A stretch of 37,215 bases of DNA from Planctomycetota bacterium (GTDB lineage Bacteria > Planctomycetota > Planctomycetia > Planctomycetales > Planctomycetaceae), in the NCBI GenBank assembly GCA_003671275.1, contig QWPB01000008.1, positions 1 through 37,215 on the forward strand, written 5' to 3'. Made by a program: the position numbers and the translations under genes. Below, piece by piece: positions 1 to 8,202 of this stretch. The notes beneath the pieces are model-generated. The model was not told the origin of the DNA. It did no database searches and saw nothing but the letters and a program-made list of their open reading frames with translations. Every line of letters begins with the position of its first letter. Position 1 is the first letter of the stretch.

Positions 1-1
1 A

Positions 2-361
2 TCGACTTTTGGCTTGCCAGACTTGCGGGGGCGGACACCCATCGGAATGGGTGCCGGTCCCGGACTGTCCCCGCGTCAACTTGGTGAGTTGGATGGCGTG
101 GAAAATGTGACTCTTCTGCAGCCTCAGATGCCTGTGCATTCGCACTTTCTAATCGCATCAAGCCAAGGGGCTAACGAAAGTTCTCCCCAAGGGGCGGCCC
201 TGGCGGCCGCTGAGATCTGGGCGCAAAATTCCCCCACAGTGGCAACCAGCCCCGGATCAATTGGAATGTCGGGCGGCAACATGCCTCACGAGAACATGCA
301 ACCGTCTCTCGCGATCAACTGGTGTATTGCCTGCTCCGGATACTATCCGACTCGTCCGTAA
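2..361 (+). CDS. Phage tail collar / MdpB-like protein, C-terminal part (5' truncated)
   Basis: The frame is open from the left edge to the TAA at 359-361, so only the C-terminal 119 or so residues are seen. The visible start reads STFGLPDLRGRTPIG, then a GENVTL-like segment (GVENVTLLQPQMPVHSHF) and ends with PHENMQPSLAINWCIA...GYYPTR. These are the hallmarks of phage tail-collar (microcystin-dependent-protein-like) C-termini: the FGLPDLRGR strand, the QMPxHxH turn and the PHENxQPxLxxNW tail. Proteins of this family form fibre or collar parts of phage tails, but many bacterial chromosomes carry small tandem sets whose role is unknown. Whether this belongs to a prophage, a tailocin or a stand-alone set cannot be told because the left flank is missing. 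Nothing phage-like follows on the right. Confidence 0.85.
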   Translation, partial: STFGLPDLRGRTPIGMGAGPGLSPRQLGELDGVENVTLLQPQMPVHSHFLIASSQGANESSPQGAALAAAEIWAQNSPTVATSPGSIGMSGGNMPHENMQPSLAINWCIACSGYYPTRP

Positions 362-453
362 AGACCGGGCAATCCATTTTGTTGCCGGGGGAGGTCTGTG
401 TGGCCCGCAGCCTCCTCCGGAGTGTTTCTAGCAGGTTTTCAGAACCGTTCTTT

Positions 454-473
454 CCGAATTTGCGGCAATTCGG
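454..473. repeat. Inverted repeat upstream of lspA
   Basis: CCGAATT and AATTCGG (7 bp, perfect) flank a 6-nt spacer, 46 bases before the lspA start. There is no following T-run, so it is a poor terminator for the collar gene. It could be an operator or mRNA hairpin; function is inferred only from position. Confidence 0.35.
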
Positions 474-519
474 CAGAATACCTCCCGCGGCCCCTGATCG
501 GTCGCTCAAGGGAGGGGTG

Positions 520-1044
520 ATGTCGCAGGGTGGTCGCCTGAAGTGGTTTGCCGTGTTGCTGTTGGTGGTTGTGGGGATTGACCAGTGGACCAAGGTCTAT
601 GCGGTGGCCCACTGGAAAGAACAGCCTCCCCAGCAGTTTCTCGGGGATACTTTTCGCATTGATTATGCGGAGAACAAAGGGGCCTTTCTGAGCCTGTTTG
701 GCAATTTGCAAGAAAGCCTACGGTTTCAGATCCTGGTGGTCGGTAATGGGATTGGACTAGCGCTGATTGCGGGATATCTGCTGATGCGGCCAATACCTCG
801 CTGGGAGTTTTTTGCCTGGCTGCTAGTGCTGACCGGAGGGATTGGGAATCTGATTGATCGCGTGCGGATCAATGCGGTGATTGATTTTCTGAATCTGGGA
901 GTCGGCGGGGTCCGGACGGGCATCTTCAACGTGGCTGACATGGCGATTACAGCGGGATTTTTGATGCTGGTGCCACTGCTCTTTCGAGGAGAGCCCTCGC
1001 CAGCAGACACCTCCGCACCGCATCCCGAGGATTCCGCGACATGA
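520..1044 (+). CDS. lspA: Lipoprotein signal peptidase (signal peptidase II)
   Basis: LspA is an inner-membrane aspartyl protease that removes the signal peptide from diacylglyceryl-modified prolipoproteins. The 174-residue product has the usual length and four hydrophobic segments. Visible motifs are GIDQWTK in the first helix (19-25), AENKGAF (50-56), GGIGNLIDRV (106-115) and GIFNVADMAI (134-143); D113 and D140 are the expected catalytic pair. The frame is open further upstream, but the ATG at 520 is chosen because a GGAGGGG ribosome site lies at 511-517 and the N-terminus then matches the family. The stop overlaps the next start as ATGA, suggesting translational coupling. Substrates plausibly include the two lipoproteins encoded in this window (3587-4066 and 16354-17481). 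Confidence 0.95.
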   Translation: MSQGGRLKWFAVLLLVVVGIDQWTKVYAVAHWKEQPPQQFLGDTFRIDYAENKGAFLSLFGNLQESLRFQILVVGNGIGLALIAGYLLMRPIPRWEFFAWLLVLTGGIGNLIDRVRINAVIDFLNLGVGGVRTGIFNVADMAITAGFLMLVPLLFRGEPSPADTSAPHPEDSAT

Positions 1045-2132
1045 ACTGCCGTTATGGTGAGGGCGTATCTCGTCATGGGGCCGATCGGTGGATCGGTCCT
1101 GGGGGGCGTTGTCTGTTTCTGGTGGGGTGGCTGCTGAGCGGTGGAGGTTCCTCGTTATTCGCGGATGATCGGGTCACCTTGATCCCGGAAGGCGCTGTCG
1201 ACCCCGTGGTCATTGTGGGAACCGTTGAGAATTACACCGGCGAGAGTTTAATCATTCGACGGAATGGAGTGCCGAATGACCGCTATCCGGCCTCTTCAGT
1301 CGTCAGCGTGGAAACGCTGCGAATGCCGAAACATGACCAGGGACTGGAGCTGTTTCAGGCTGGGGAAATTGCGATGGCCGAGGCCACCTTGCAGGCGGGC
1401 CTGCGTGAAGAGCCCCGCGAATGGGTCCAGCGGGAGGTCCTGGCCGAACTGGTCCGGTGTGCGATTCGGCAGGGGAATCTCGATGCAGCGGGTACGTATT
1501 TCCAGCGGATCACCAAGGATGACCCGACCACCCGTCACTGGAAGGTGGCTCCACTCACGTGGGCTCCTCAGGCAATGGCTGAGGGGCAACGGGCTCTGGC
1601 TCGCAGTTGGTTTGACAGTCCTGCGTCTTCCGAACGATTGATGGCTGCCAGTTGGTTGTTGCTGGATACGGTTTATGGCCATACGGCGGAGACGAAGTTG
1701 AAGGATCTTTCTCGCGATACTAATCGCGTGGTGTCGGCCCTGGCCCGGTGTCAGTTGTGGCGGTTGCAGATGGGGACCCCGCTGGATGAAGTCGAGCTGG
1801 CGCGGTGGCGGCGGGATGTTCGAAAGCTGCCGCAGGAGTTACGGGCGGGGCCACACTATCTGGTGGGCAAGGCACTCATGCAGCGTCGTGAACCGACACT
1901 GGCAGCCGCTGAATTTTTGTGGTTGCCGATGGTCTATCGCGAGCCTGAAGATCTGGCAGCCCGTGCACTGCTGGATGCTTCACGGGCCTTGGAATCGGTG
2001 GGGCAGACCGTGGATGCCATCGCATTGCTGGATCGCCTGGATCGCAATTACCGCTGGTCAGCGTCCGCCGCAGAGGGGCGTCAGGCTCGTTCGGTCTTGT
2101 CCTCCGAGGGCAATTCGGACAAGAATCCCTGA
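1041..2132 (+). CDS. Secreted repeat-type (TPR-like) protein of unknown function
   Basis: This 363-residue protein has a basic N-terminus followed by a hydrophobic stretch (about 24-40, CLFLVGWLLSGGGSSLFADD) that looks like a signal peptide cleaved before ADD. The mature part starts with a beta-rich segment (about 45-90, VVIVGTVENYTGESLIIRR) and continues as alpha-helical hairpins rich in Ala and Leu (about 98-350), in the style of tetratricopeptide repeats; for example 100-135 and 255-345 read as helix pairs (GLELFQAGEIAMAEATLQAGL; ASRALESVGQTVDAIALLDRL). It overlaps lspA by 4 bp and lies about 80 bp before the ExbB-like gene. In planctomycetes repeat proteins often sit beside ExbB/ExbD genes, so a periplasmic adaptor for that motor is plausible but not shown. 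Confidence 0.8.
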   Translation: MNCRYGEGVSRHGADRWIGPGGRCLFLVGWLLSGGGSSLFADDRVTLIPEGAVDPVVIVGTVENYTGESLIIRRNGVPNDRYPASSVVSVETLRMPKHDQGLELFQAGEIAMAEATLQAGLREEPREWVQREVLAELVRCAIRQGNLDAAGTYFQRITKDDPTTRHWKVAPLTWAPQAMAEGQRALARSWFDSPASSERLMAASWLLLDTVYGHTAETKLKDLSRDTNRVVSALARCQLWRLQMGTPLDEVELARWRRDVRKLPQELRAGPHYLVGKALMQRREPTLAAAEFLWLPMVYREPEDLAARALLDASRALESVGQTVDAIALLDRLDRNYRWSASAAEGRQARSVLSSEGNSDKNP

Positions 2133-2210
2133 CGCTGGGCGTGCGGACCTCCGGCCTGATATTCGGTGGGCGGGTTATGCCGTCGTCAGCCATCTGCCAA
2201 GGAGGGCGGA

Positions 2211-3029
2211 ATGTTTGTTGATCGAATCACTCGAACCCTGACATTGCGAGGTTTTCTCCGAGTGGTTGTCGTGGTGCTGCTTTGGAGCGGCATGGCCACG
2301 ATTGCCGATGCTGCCGGTGCTCGGATTATTGATAAGGGGCAGTTGGATGTTCGGGAATTGTTACGGGCTGGCGGGTTTATCGGCTATCTGACGATTGCCT
2401 TGAGTATCGCCATGGTCGCGATGATCGTGGAGCACCTGCTCACGATTCGACGAGGGGTACTGGTGCCTCCCCGGTTCACCGAAGAGTGTCGGCAACTGAT
2501 TGCCGCAGGGCAGATCACTCAGGCGGAAACGCTGTGTCGTGAGAAATCGAGTCTGCTCTCGTATGTCGTGGGGATTGGCTTGCAGGAGTCCGAACTGGGA
2601 ACGGCGTCCATGATCAAAGCCATGGAAGATGCCATCGCCGAACAGGCCGCCCGATTGTCACGGAAAATCGAGACCCTCGCGCTGATCGGCGTCATTGGTC
2701 CCATGCTTGGGCTCATGGGGACCGTATGGGGGATGATCCAGGCGTTCGGCGAATTTGCCGAGAAGGTCACCCCGCGAACGGCGGACTTTGCCCCCTCGAT
2801 CTCGGAAGCACTGGTCACCACGCTGTTCGGGTTGTGTGTCGCGATTCCTGCCCAAGTGGCCTACAGCATGTTTCGCAATCGGATCGACAGCTACATCGCT
2901 GAAGCGGCACTCAGCGCGGAACAGATAATTGGTCCTCTGAAGCGACGGGCGATGGCTAAGCGGGCCACGACGTTACCGGGAAATCCTTCCCCATCGCCAC
3001 CGACCGCTGACGGAGGACGCCGCGCGTGA
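2211..3029 (+). CDS. MotA/TolQ/ExbB-family proton-channel protein
   Basis: The product (272 residues) is an inner-membrane subunit of a proton-driven ExbB/ExbD-type motor that powers outer-membrane processes. An N-terminal hydrophobic segment (about 12-32, ending ATIADA) may be a signal peptide or extra helix. It is followed by the three classic helices: 49-74 (GGFIGYLTIALSIAMVAMIV), about 155-178 (ALIGVIGPMLGLMGTVWGMI) and about 200-222 (LVTTLFGLCVAIPAQVAYSM). The GPMLGLMGTVWGMIQAF and SEALVTTLFGL stretches are diagnostic of the family. The ATG at 2211 is preferred over an upstream GTG because AAGGAGGGCGGA immediately precedes it. The stop overlaps the GTG of the ExbD-like gene (GTGA), so the two subunits are probably made together. 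Substrate (siderophore, Tol-Pal role or other) cannot be inferred. Confidence 0.93.
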   Translation: MFVDRITRTLTLRGFLRVVVVVLLWSGMATIADAAGARIIDKGQLDVRELLRAGGFIGYLTIALSIAMVAMIVEHLLTIRRGVLVPPRFTEECRQLIAAGQITQAETLCREKSSLLSYVVGIGLQESELGTASMIKAMEDAIAEQAARLSRKIETLALIGVIGPMLGLMGTVWGMIQAFGEFAEKVTPRTADFAPSISEALVTTLFGLCVAIPAQVAYSMFRNRIDSYIAEAALSAEQIIGPLKRRAMAKRATTLPGNPSPSPPTADGGRRA

Positions 3030-3436
3030 GGCTGCCTTCGAAAACGAGGCGTTCGCTGCGCATGGATATCACGCCGTTGATCGACGTGGTGTTTAACCTG
3101 GTGATTTTCTTTCTGGTGGCTTCTCACTTCTCCACGAATGAGACACTGGCTCCCGTGGAGTTACCCGTGGCCGGTTCTTCCCGAGAGGATGAAGAAGATC
3201 CTCGTCGGTTGGTTGTAACAATCACCGAGGATGAAACACTGTACATCGGGGATCAACCCGTGACACTCGAAGAGCTGAAAGTACGAGTTCAGAATGATCT
3301 GTCCGCACAAGGCCCTGAGTTTGCAGTCCAGGTCCGAGCTGATCGTCGGGTGCCCTATCGGGCGGTGGAACCATTGCTGATTGCTTGTGCTGAAGCCGGT
3401 GTCACCCGGTTTGGCGTGAAAACTGCCGGACAGTAA
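3026..3436 (+). CDS. ExbD/TolR-family biopolymer transport protein
   Basis: A 136-residue single-pass membrane protein: a short basic cytoplasmic N-terminus (KTRRSLRMDITP), one helix (about 17-36, PLIDVVFNLVIFFLVASHF), and a periplasmic domain. D20 in the helix matches the essential proton-carrying Asp of ExbD/TolR. The periplasmic part contains LYIGDQPVTLEEL and ends AVEPLLIACAEAGVTRFGVKT, the usual ExbD C-terminal fold. The GTG start overlaps the stop of the ExbB-like gene and has GGAGG at 3012-3016. A later ATG (3062) would remove part of the conserved basic N-terminus, so the GTG is preferred. It would act as the stator-associated rod of the channel encoded just upstream. Confidence 0.93.
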   Translation: MRLPSKTRRSLRMDITPLIDVVFNLVIFFLVASHFSTNETLAPVELPVAGSSREDEEDPRRLVVTITEDETLYIGDQPVTLEELKVRVQNDLSAQGPEFAVQVRADRRVPYRAVEPLLIACAEAGVTRFGVKTAGQ

Positions 3437-3586
3437 GTCGGGGGATTGTGGCGGAATGTGCCGCCGTGGCCGCGATGAGTCGGGTTTCTCTTGCTTCGAT
3501 ACGGGGCATCGTGAGATTCTGGACCGAGGTTGTCGGCGATTGTGCCGGTCTATCTCTGTTTCCCCATTCTTGATCTGGGCTCGATC

Positions 3587-4066
3587 ATGCCGCGAACCGC
3601 TTCACGGTCAGTTCTGTTACTCTTGACGGTGGCCATCTGGGGGATGGGGTGCCAGTCGGCACGGGTAATCTCCAAAGATGAATCGGGTGGAGTGATTTCC
3701 ATCCCGGCGAATACCGATGCATGGCCGTTTCGTTATCGGAGCAAGGCCAATGAACTATTGGCCCAGCATTGCCCCGAAGGTTACGTGATCGAACGCGAGG
3801 AAGAGGTAATCACCGGCCAGCGGACGATCGTGGAGCAGGACGAGCAGAATCGCACTCAGCAAATCAGTAAGCGAACCAGCTTGTCGATGGGCAACACCAC
3901 GACCACGGAGACCACCTCGGATGTTACGGAGTGGCGGATTCACTATCGGAAAAAGACAGCTGAGGATGACCGGGAGTCGTCCGTGCATGCTGCCAGCCTG
4001 GAAATCGAAGAGGGATCAGGAACGGGCGTAGAGGGCGCGGATTCGAGTGACGTGACTGAAAATTGA
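3587..4066 (+). CDS. Small lipoprotein, unknown function
   Basis: A 159-residue protein starting MPRTASRSVLLLLTVAIWGM with a lipobox ending G-C at C22 (WGMGC), so it should be lipidated and then cut by LspA. The mature part is polar and acidic, with a Thr-rich middle (MGNTTTTETTSDVTEWRIHY) and a disordered-looking acidic tail. The segment AWPFRYRSKANELLAQHCPEGYVIEREEEVITG looks like a small folded domain; no family was recognised with certainty. The ATG at 3587 is chosen because it gives a clean signal peptide; the frame is open upstream to 3530. It follows the ExbD gene by 150 bp on the same strand and could be part of the same envelope module. Confidence 0.75.
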   Translation: MPRTASRSVLLLLTVAIWGMGCQSARVISKDESGGVISIPANTDAWPFRYRSKANELLAQHCPEGYVIEREEEVITGQRTIVEQDEQNRTQQISKRTSLSMGNTTTTETTSDVTEWRIHYRKKTAEDDRESSVHAASLEIEEGSGTGVEGADSSDVTEN

Positions 4067-4263
4067 TGTGACAGGGGAGCAAACCGGGATACTTGGATTC
4101 GTGAGTATGGCAAATCCCTTGCAATTTCGGATCTTCTGGTCTGCGGCCCTTGATGTGGTCGCGCGGCCCCGGTAGTGTGGGGGTTGGTCACGCAGCGCGG
4201 TCACAGCAGGTCTGGTCTAAAATTCCCTGCCCCCGAGCGAATGAGCGGATCTGGAGGGTAGAA

Positions 4264-4650
4264 ATGTCGACTCAACGGGCCACTCTGGTGGCGGAAATTC
4301 TCTGGGAACTCAAGCGAGCCGACCGGTTTGCAACGCTGACATCAATCGCTCGTCGGGCCGGATTCAGTCCGGGGGCTCAGTGCCGAACGATTCTGGCCTG
4401 CATGAACACCATTCAGAAGGAATGGCCGCACTTGGAGTGGTGGCGGGCGCTCCACGATGATGGCGTGGTTGAGAAGAAATCAGTACAGGCGGAAGCCATG
4501 GAACGGCTGGGCATTGAATTGCGGGAAGACGGGGCTCACCTGACGGTGATTCTGGATGTCGCCCGGATGATGGCCTGGGACACCACGATGGATGGCAAGG
4601 CGATCAAGGGCAAGGCCGCAGCTGTGGTCGAACCATTGAAAACCGAGTAG
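4264..4650 (+). CDS. Alkyltransferase-like (ATL/MGMT DNA-binding-domain-like) protein
   Basis: The 128-residue product begins MSTQRATLVAEILWELKRAD at an ATG preceded by GGAGGGTA. The order of elements follows the C-terminal domain of O6-alkylguanine-DNA alkyltransferases and ATL proteins: helix (8-19), T-S-I-A-R-R-A-G (26-33, the helix-turn-helix lead, compare YGDVAKLAG in an ATL), R41 at the place of the arginine finger, then EWWRALHDDGVV (58-69) where the family has P-[CW]-H-R-V-V-x-x-D/H-G, and QAEAMERLGIEL (compare QRQALLAEGV). Trp59 stands at the reactive-Cys position, as in ATLs, and Trp60 replaces His. This predicts no alkyl transfer but possible damaged-base or plain DNA binding. The family link is inferred by eye and is moderate. 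Confidence 0.5.
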   Translation: MSTQRATLVAEILWELKRADRFATLTSIARRAGFSPGAQCRTILACMNTIQKEWPHLEWWRALHDDGVVEKKSVQAEAMERLGIELREDGAHLTVILDVARMMAWDTTMDGKAIKGKAAAVVEPLKTE

Positions 4651-4670
4651 TGTCTCTCGTCAACATGCCG

Positions 4671-4820
4671 TTTTGACGGCGTTTTGACTGTCAGTGTTTT
4701 GACGGATGGGACATCCTCGGAAAAACAAACACCTGCTCAAACAAAAAGCCGCCTTCTCCCGGGGAGAAGGCGGCTTTTGTTTTTGGCGGCGATTGCGTTG
4801 ACGGTTCGATTTTGACTGTC
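4671..4820. repeat. Four copies of TTTTGAC in the convergent intergenic region
   Basis: TTTTGAC occurs at 4671-4677, 4682-4688, 4697-4703 and 4810-4816; the second and fourth are part of a longer match, TTTTGACTGTC. The copies flank the terminator hairpin at 4744-4778. TTGAC resembles a -35 element but no matching -10 boxes were identified. Confidence 0.45.
4744..4778. terminator. Bidirectional intrinsic terminator
   Basis: A perfect 16-bp stem (4744-4759 with 4763-4778; core GCCGCCTTCTCC / GGAGAAGGCGGC) closes a 3-nt loop. It is flanked by A-runs on the left and T-runs on the right (TTTTGTTTTT), so it can terminate both the forward gene ending at 4650 and the reverse helicase gene ending at 4867. 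Confidence 0.92.
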
Positions 4821-4866
4821 TGATGCCGGACCCCGACCGGTGGCCCCGGCTTTCGTGAGGCCACCG

Positions 4867-7800
4867 TTATGACAGCAGGTGTTCCAGGTCTTCCGCCGTC
4901 AGGCTGTCGAGGACGGAGCCCTCTTCGGCGGCGAGGATGGCATCGGCGAGTTCCCGTTTCTGCTTTTGCAGTTCCAGGATCTTCTCTTCCACTGTGTCTT
5001 TACAGATCAGGCGGTACGCGAACACCTGGCGAGTTTGGCCGACGCGGTGAGCCCGGTCGATGGCCTGGGCCTCGACAGCGGGGTTCCACCATGGGTCGAG
5101 CAGGAAGACATACTCGGCCGCAGTCAGGTTGAGACCCAAGCCCCCGGCCTTCAGGCTGATGAGGAACACCTTCGTGTCGGGGTCGTTCTGGAACTGCTCG
5201 ACGACTTGCTTGCGATTGCGGGTTTTGCCGTCCAGGTAGACATACGGCACCCCCTTCTTGTCGAGATGTTCCTTCAAGATCGACAGCATGCTGGTGAACT
5301 GCGAGAAGACCAGCGACTTGTGGCCTTCCTCGATCAGTTCTTCGATCTGGGGGACCAGGATGTCGAGCTTGGCGAACGCTTCTTCGCGGGTCTCGCGGTC
5401 GAGAAGTGCCGGATGGCAGGCGGCCTGACGCAAGCGCAGGAGGGCTTCCAGCACATGCATCCGGGACTTGTTCATCCCTTGCTGTTTGACCATCCCCAGC
5501 AGCGAGTCGCGGTAATGCTCTCGCAGTTCGCTGTAGAGCGCCTTTTGCCGTTTGCCCATCTGGCAAAAAATCGTTTCCTCGAACTTATCCGGCAGATCGG
5601 CGGCGACCTCCCGTTTGGTGCGGCGGAGCACAAACGGGCGAATCCCCTTGGCCAGCATCTGGCGGGACTGGTTGTCCTTGCCATCGAGGGCATGCACGCG
5701 GAATGCGGCACTGCGGCCCAGCATACCCGGATTGAGGAACTCGAAAATGGACCACAGGTCGCCCAGGTGGTTCTCGATTGGCGTTCCGGACAAGGCCAGC
5801 CGATGTTCGGCCTTGAGCAGGCGGCATGCTTTTGCCACCTGCGAATTGGCGTTCTTGATCGTCTGGGCTTCATCGAGCACGGCGTAGTCAAACGCGATGT
5901 CTCTCAGCTGTAATATGTCACGGCGCAGCGTTCCATAGGTGGTGAGGACGATGTCCGTTTTGGCCAGATGCTCACGCAAATCCGCCCGCTGCAAGCCGGT
6001 GTATTCCACGCAGCTGAGTTCGGGGGTGAATCGCTGGATTTCCTGGACCCAATTGAACAGCAGTGATTTGGGCACCACGATCAGAGAGGGACGACGTTCG
6101 GCGGCTTTACGTGATCGTTCCAGAAGGAGCGCGAGTAACTGGACGGTCTTACCGAGCCCCATGTCGTCGGCCAGGCAGCCTCCGAAGTGGAAGTCTTGAA
6201 GGAACTGGAGCCAGCCAAGACCTTCCTTCTGGTAGGGGCGCAACGTGCCCTTAAATCCTTGCGGTTCGTCAGCCGCCTCAACACCGCCGAAGTTCCGCAG
6301 CTTGTCTCGGATCGCGAGAAATTTTTCGTCGACATCGACGGAGGCTTCGTCTTCCAGCAGTGCGTCCAGCAGGCCAACCTGAGTGGCACCGAATCGCAGG
6401 TGGTCTTCTTCAACCGATCCCAGCCCGGCCAGCATTCCGTACTGCTGTAACCATTCTTCGGGCAGAATTCCGAGAGACCCATCGTCCAGGCGGATCGTGT
6501 TGTCGCCGCGTTTGAGGGCGGCCAGCAGTTCAGGGAAGGAGGCTTTGATTCCGTCGAAGTCCGCATCCCCGCCGAGCTCGAACCAGTCGATGCCCGTTCG
6601 AATGCGGAATTGCAAGGCGGCACCTTGCCGAACCTGCTTCCCATCGGCGCGGACCTGCCATCCGGCGGGGATCAGCTTGCGGACGGCATCCGCGAGATCG
6701 ATGACGGGGATTTCCACATCGTGGAGCGTCTGTCGATGATCCAGCAGGCGGCGGAAGCCCCCTTCTTTGAGCTGGGACCAGAAACCGTTTTCGGCCTCCC
6801 GGTCACGCAGAATACAACGGCCCTGCTCGCGCTGGACGATGGCCCACTGGGAGCTGGCTCCGGGAACCACGGCTCCTTCGTATTCGAACTCGACGACTCC
6901 CGTCAGGCGTTCATGCCGCCAGCCCTTGGTTCGGGGAGATTTTAACGTCAGGTAGGCCCGCGGGACGGCCCGGATCTCGTTGAGTCGCAACTCTTCGGGA
7001 AGATCAAGCTTGGGAAGGTTGGGCATGTCGAGCAGTTGGTCGACCAGCTCGCGTTGTTCCCCCCCGGGGACCGCCAGGCTTTGCTCCGAGCGTAGCAACC
7101 GCACCCAGTCGAATGCGCCGAAATCGTCCACACGACTGATCGTCGTTCCGGCGATGACCAGTCCGCCAGGAACGATGACGCGAACATCGGTCAGCGGCAT
7201 CACCTCTTCACCGCGACGCAATTCGCCGTTCAGTTTCCATTTATCCTGTTCGCCTTCTTCACGAAGGGCCATGCACAACGTCCACTCCGGACCATCGTCC
7301 CAGGTCAGCGCGGGCGATTTGCCTTCGTCCCCAATGAATCGGAGTCGTTCCGTCTTGCACATCAGCGGCAATAGCAGCGTGCATAATTCGTAGGGCAGGC
7401 GGTAGCGGAACAAGGCTGACTGAAATTCCGCCTGTTGAGCAAACCAGCCGGAACGGTCGGGAGTCCCGCCAATCAGGTAAGCGAGAATCTGCCGATCGTC
7501 CTGGTGCTCGATCTCCTCGAGCTTACCGGGACGGACCTTCAGTGGCTTGAGCTTTCCCCACTGGCCGCTGGCCCGGATCTGACGCTGGGATGTCTGGATG
7601 ACCAGCATCTCCGACTTCAGGCTTTCTTCGACATCGACTTCGTAGAAGAGTTCCCGCTCTCGTGATTCCGCAGACTCACTGGAAGTCGGGACTGCCGGAA
7701 CCATCCGAGTCTTCAGTTCCCGAAGCTTGGCCTCCCAGTCCCGCAGTGCAACTGTCCGCAATACCGGAGAGGCTGCCATCTGCGTTGGGGCCGCAATCGT

Positions 7801-8202
7801 GCGGGTGACCGAGGGGATGTAAACATCCCCGCCCATGTCGTCGTCTTCGCCGAAGGGGGTGTCCAGCAGAGACGGTACGACTTCTTGAACGAAGGGGGGG
7901 ACGTGTCCCGGCCGGGCGGGGGAACTCAGCAGGTGACCATGGTCCACCGCCAGAAGCGTGGCCCAGAGATGTTTGCAGGCTGGGTCGCGGGTGTTTCCGT
8001 CACCGACACAGCTGCAAAACATGCGCAGCTCGCCGTCCTGTCGACTGAGCTGGGTGTGGAATTCCACTCCATCGCGGACGATGGCATAGAGCTCGTCAGT
8101 TAGAACCCGTGTGACAGCGACTCGTTCGGCCTGAACGTAAGCTGCGCCACGAAAGCGGATGTCTCCGCGGAACTTCGACTCAAACAACTTCGCAAGCGAC
8201 AC
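4867..8202 (-). CDS. SWIM zinc-finger SNF2-family helicase (DEAD/DEAH, HepA-like)
   Basis: A 1111-residue Swi2/Snf2-type ATPase expected to translocate on double-stranded DNA or remodel protein-DNA complexes in the cytoplasm. An N-terminal SWIM zinc site is seen (C63-S-C65 ... C76-K-H78), followed by a long linker/SNF2-associated region (about 100-620). The ATPase core has DDMGLGKTVQ (Walker A, about 680), LDEAQ (Walker B, about 777), LALSGTPIEN (motif III), VFSQFT and LKAGGLGLNLTAA (motif V), and QAIDRAHRVGQTRQVF (motif VI, about 1050). The GTG at 8202 is chosen because AGGGAGG lies 5 nt before it; a GTG 10 codons upstream lacks such a site. Its target is unknown. Similar proteins are widespread in bacteria; nothing nearby (methylase, nuclease) suggests a defence island. 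Confidence 0.95.
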   Translation of the reverse strand: MSLAKLFESKFRGDIRFRGAAYVQAERVAVTRVLTDELYAIVRDGVEFHTQLSRQDGELRMFCSCVGDGNTRDPACKHLWATLLAVDHGHLLSSPARPGHVPPFVQEVVPSLLDTPFGEDDDMGGDVYIPSVTRTIAAPTQMAASPVLRTVALRDWEAKLRELKTRMVPAVPTSSESAESRERELFYEVDVEESLKSEMLVIQTSQRQIRASGQWGKLKPLKVRPGKLEEIEHQDDRQILAYLIGGTPDRSGWFAQQAEFQSALFRYRLPYELCTLLLPLMCKTERLRFIGDEGKSPALTWDDGPEWTLCMALREEGEQDKWKLNGELRRGEEVMPLTDVRVIVPGGLVIAGTTISRVDDFGAFDWVRLLRSEQSLAVPGGEQRELVDQLLDMPNLPKLDLPEELRLNEIRAVPRAYLTLKSPRTKGWRHERLTGVVEFEYEGAVVPGASSQWAIVQREQGRCILRDREAENGFWSQLKEGGFRRLLDHRQTLHDVEIPVIDLADAVRKLIPAGWQVRADGKQVRQGAALQFRIRTGIDWFELGGDADFDGIKASFPELLAALKRGDNTIRLDDGSLGILPEEWLQQYGMLAGLGSVEEDHLRFGATQVGLLDALLEDEASVDVDEKFLAIRDKLRNFGGVEAADEPQGFKGTLRPYQKEGLGWLQFLQDFHFGGCLADDMGLGKTVQLLALLLERSRKAAERRPSLIVVPKSLLFNWVQEIQRFTPELSCVEYTGLQRADLREHLAKTDIVLTTYGTLRRDILQLRDIAFDYAVLDEAQTIKNANSQVAKACRLLKAEHRLALSGTPIENHLGDLWSIFEFLNPGMLGRSAAFRVHALDGKDNQSRQMLAKGIRPFVLRRTKREVAADLPDKFEETIFCQMGKRQKALYSELREHYRDSLLGMVKQQGMNKSRMHVLEALLRLRQAACHPALLDRETREEAFAKLDILVPQIEELIEEGHKSLVFSQFTSMLSILKEHLDKKGVPYVYLDGKTRNRKQVVEQFQNDPDTKVFLISLKAGGLGLNLTAAEYVFLLDPWWNPAVEAQAIDRAHRVGQTRQVFAYRLICKDTVEEKILELQKQKRELADAILAAEEGSVLDSLTAEDLEHLLS

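Noticed and set aside
4879-5913. A 344-codon forward frame opposite the helicase gene
   Set aside because: It lies entirely antisense to the conserved SNF2 ATPase core and its sequence has no recognisable domain.
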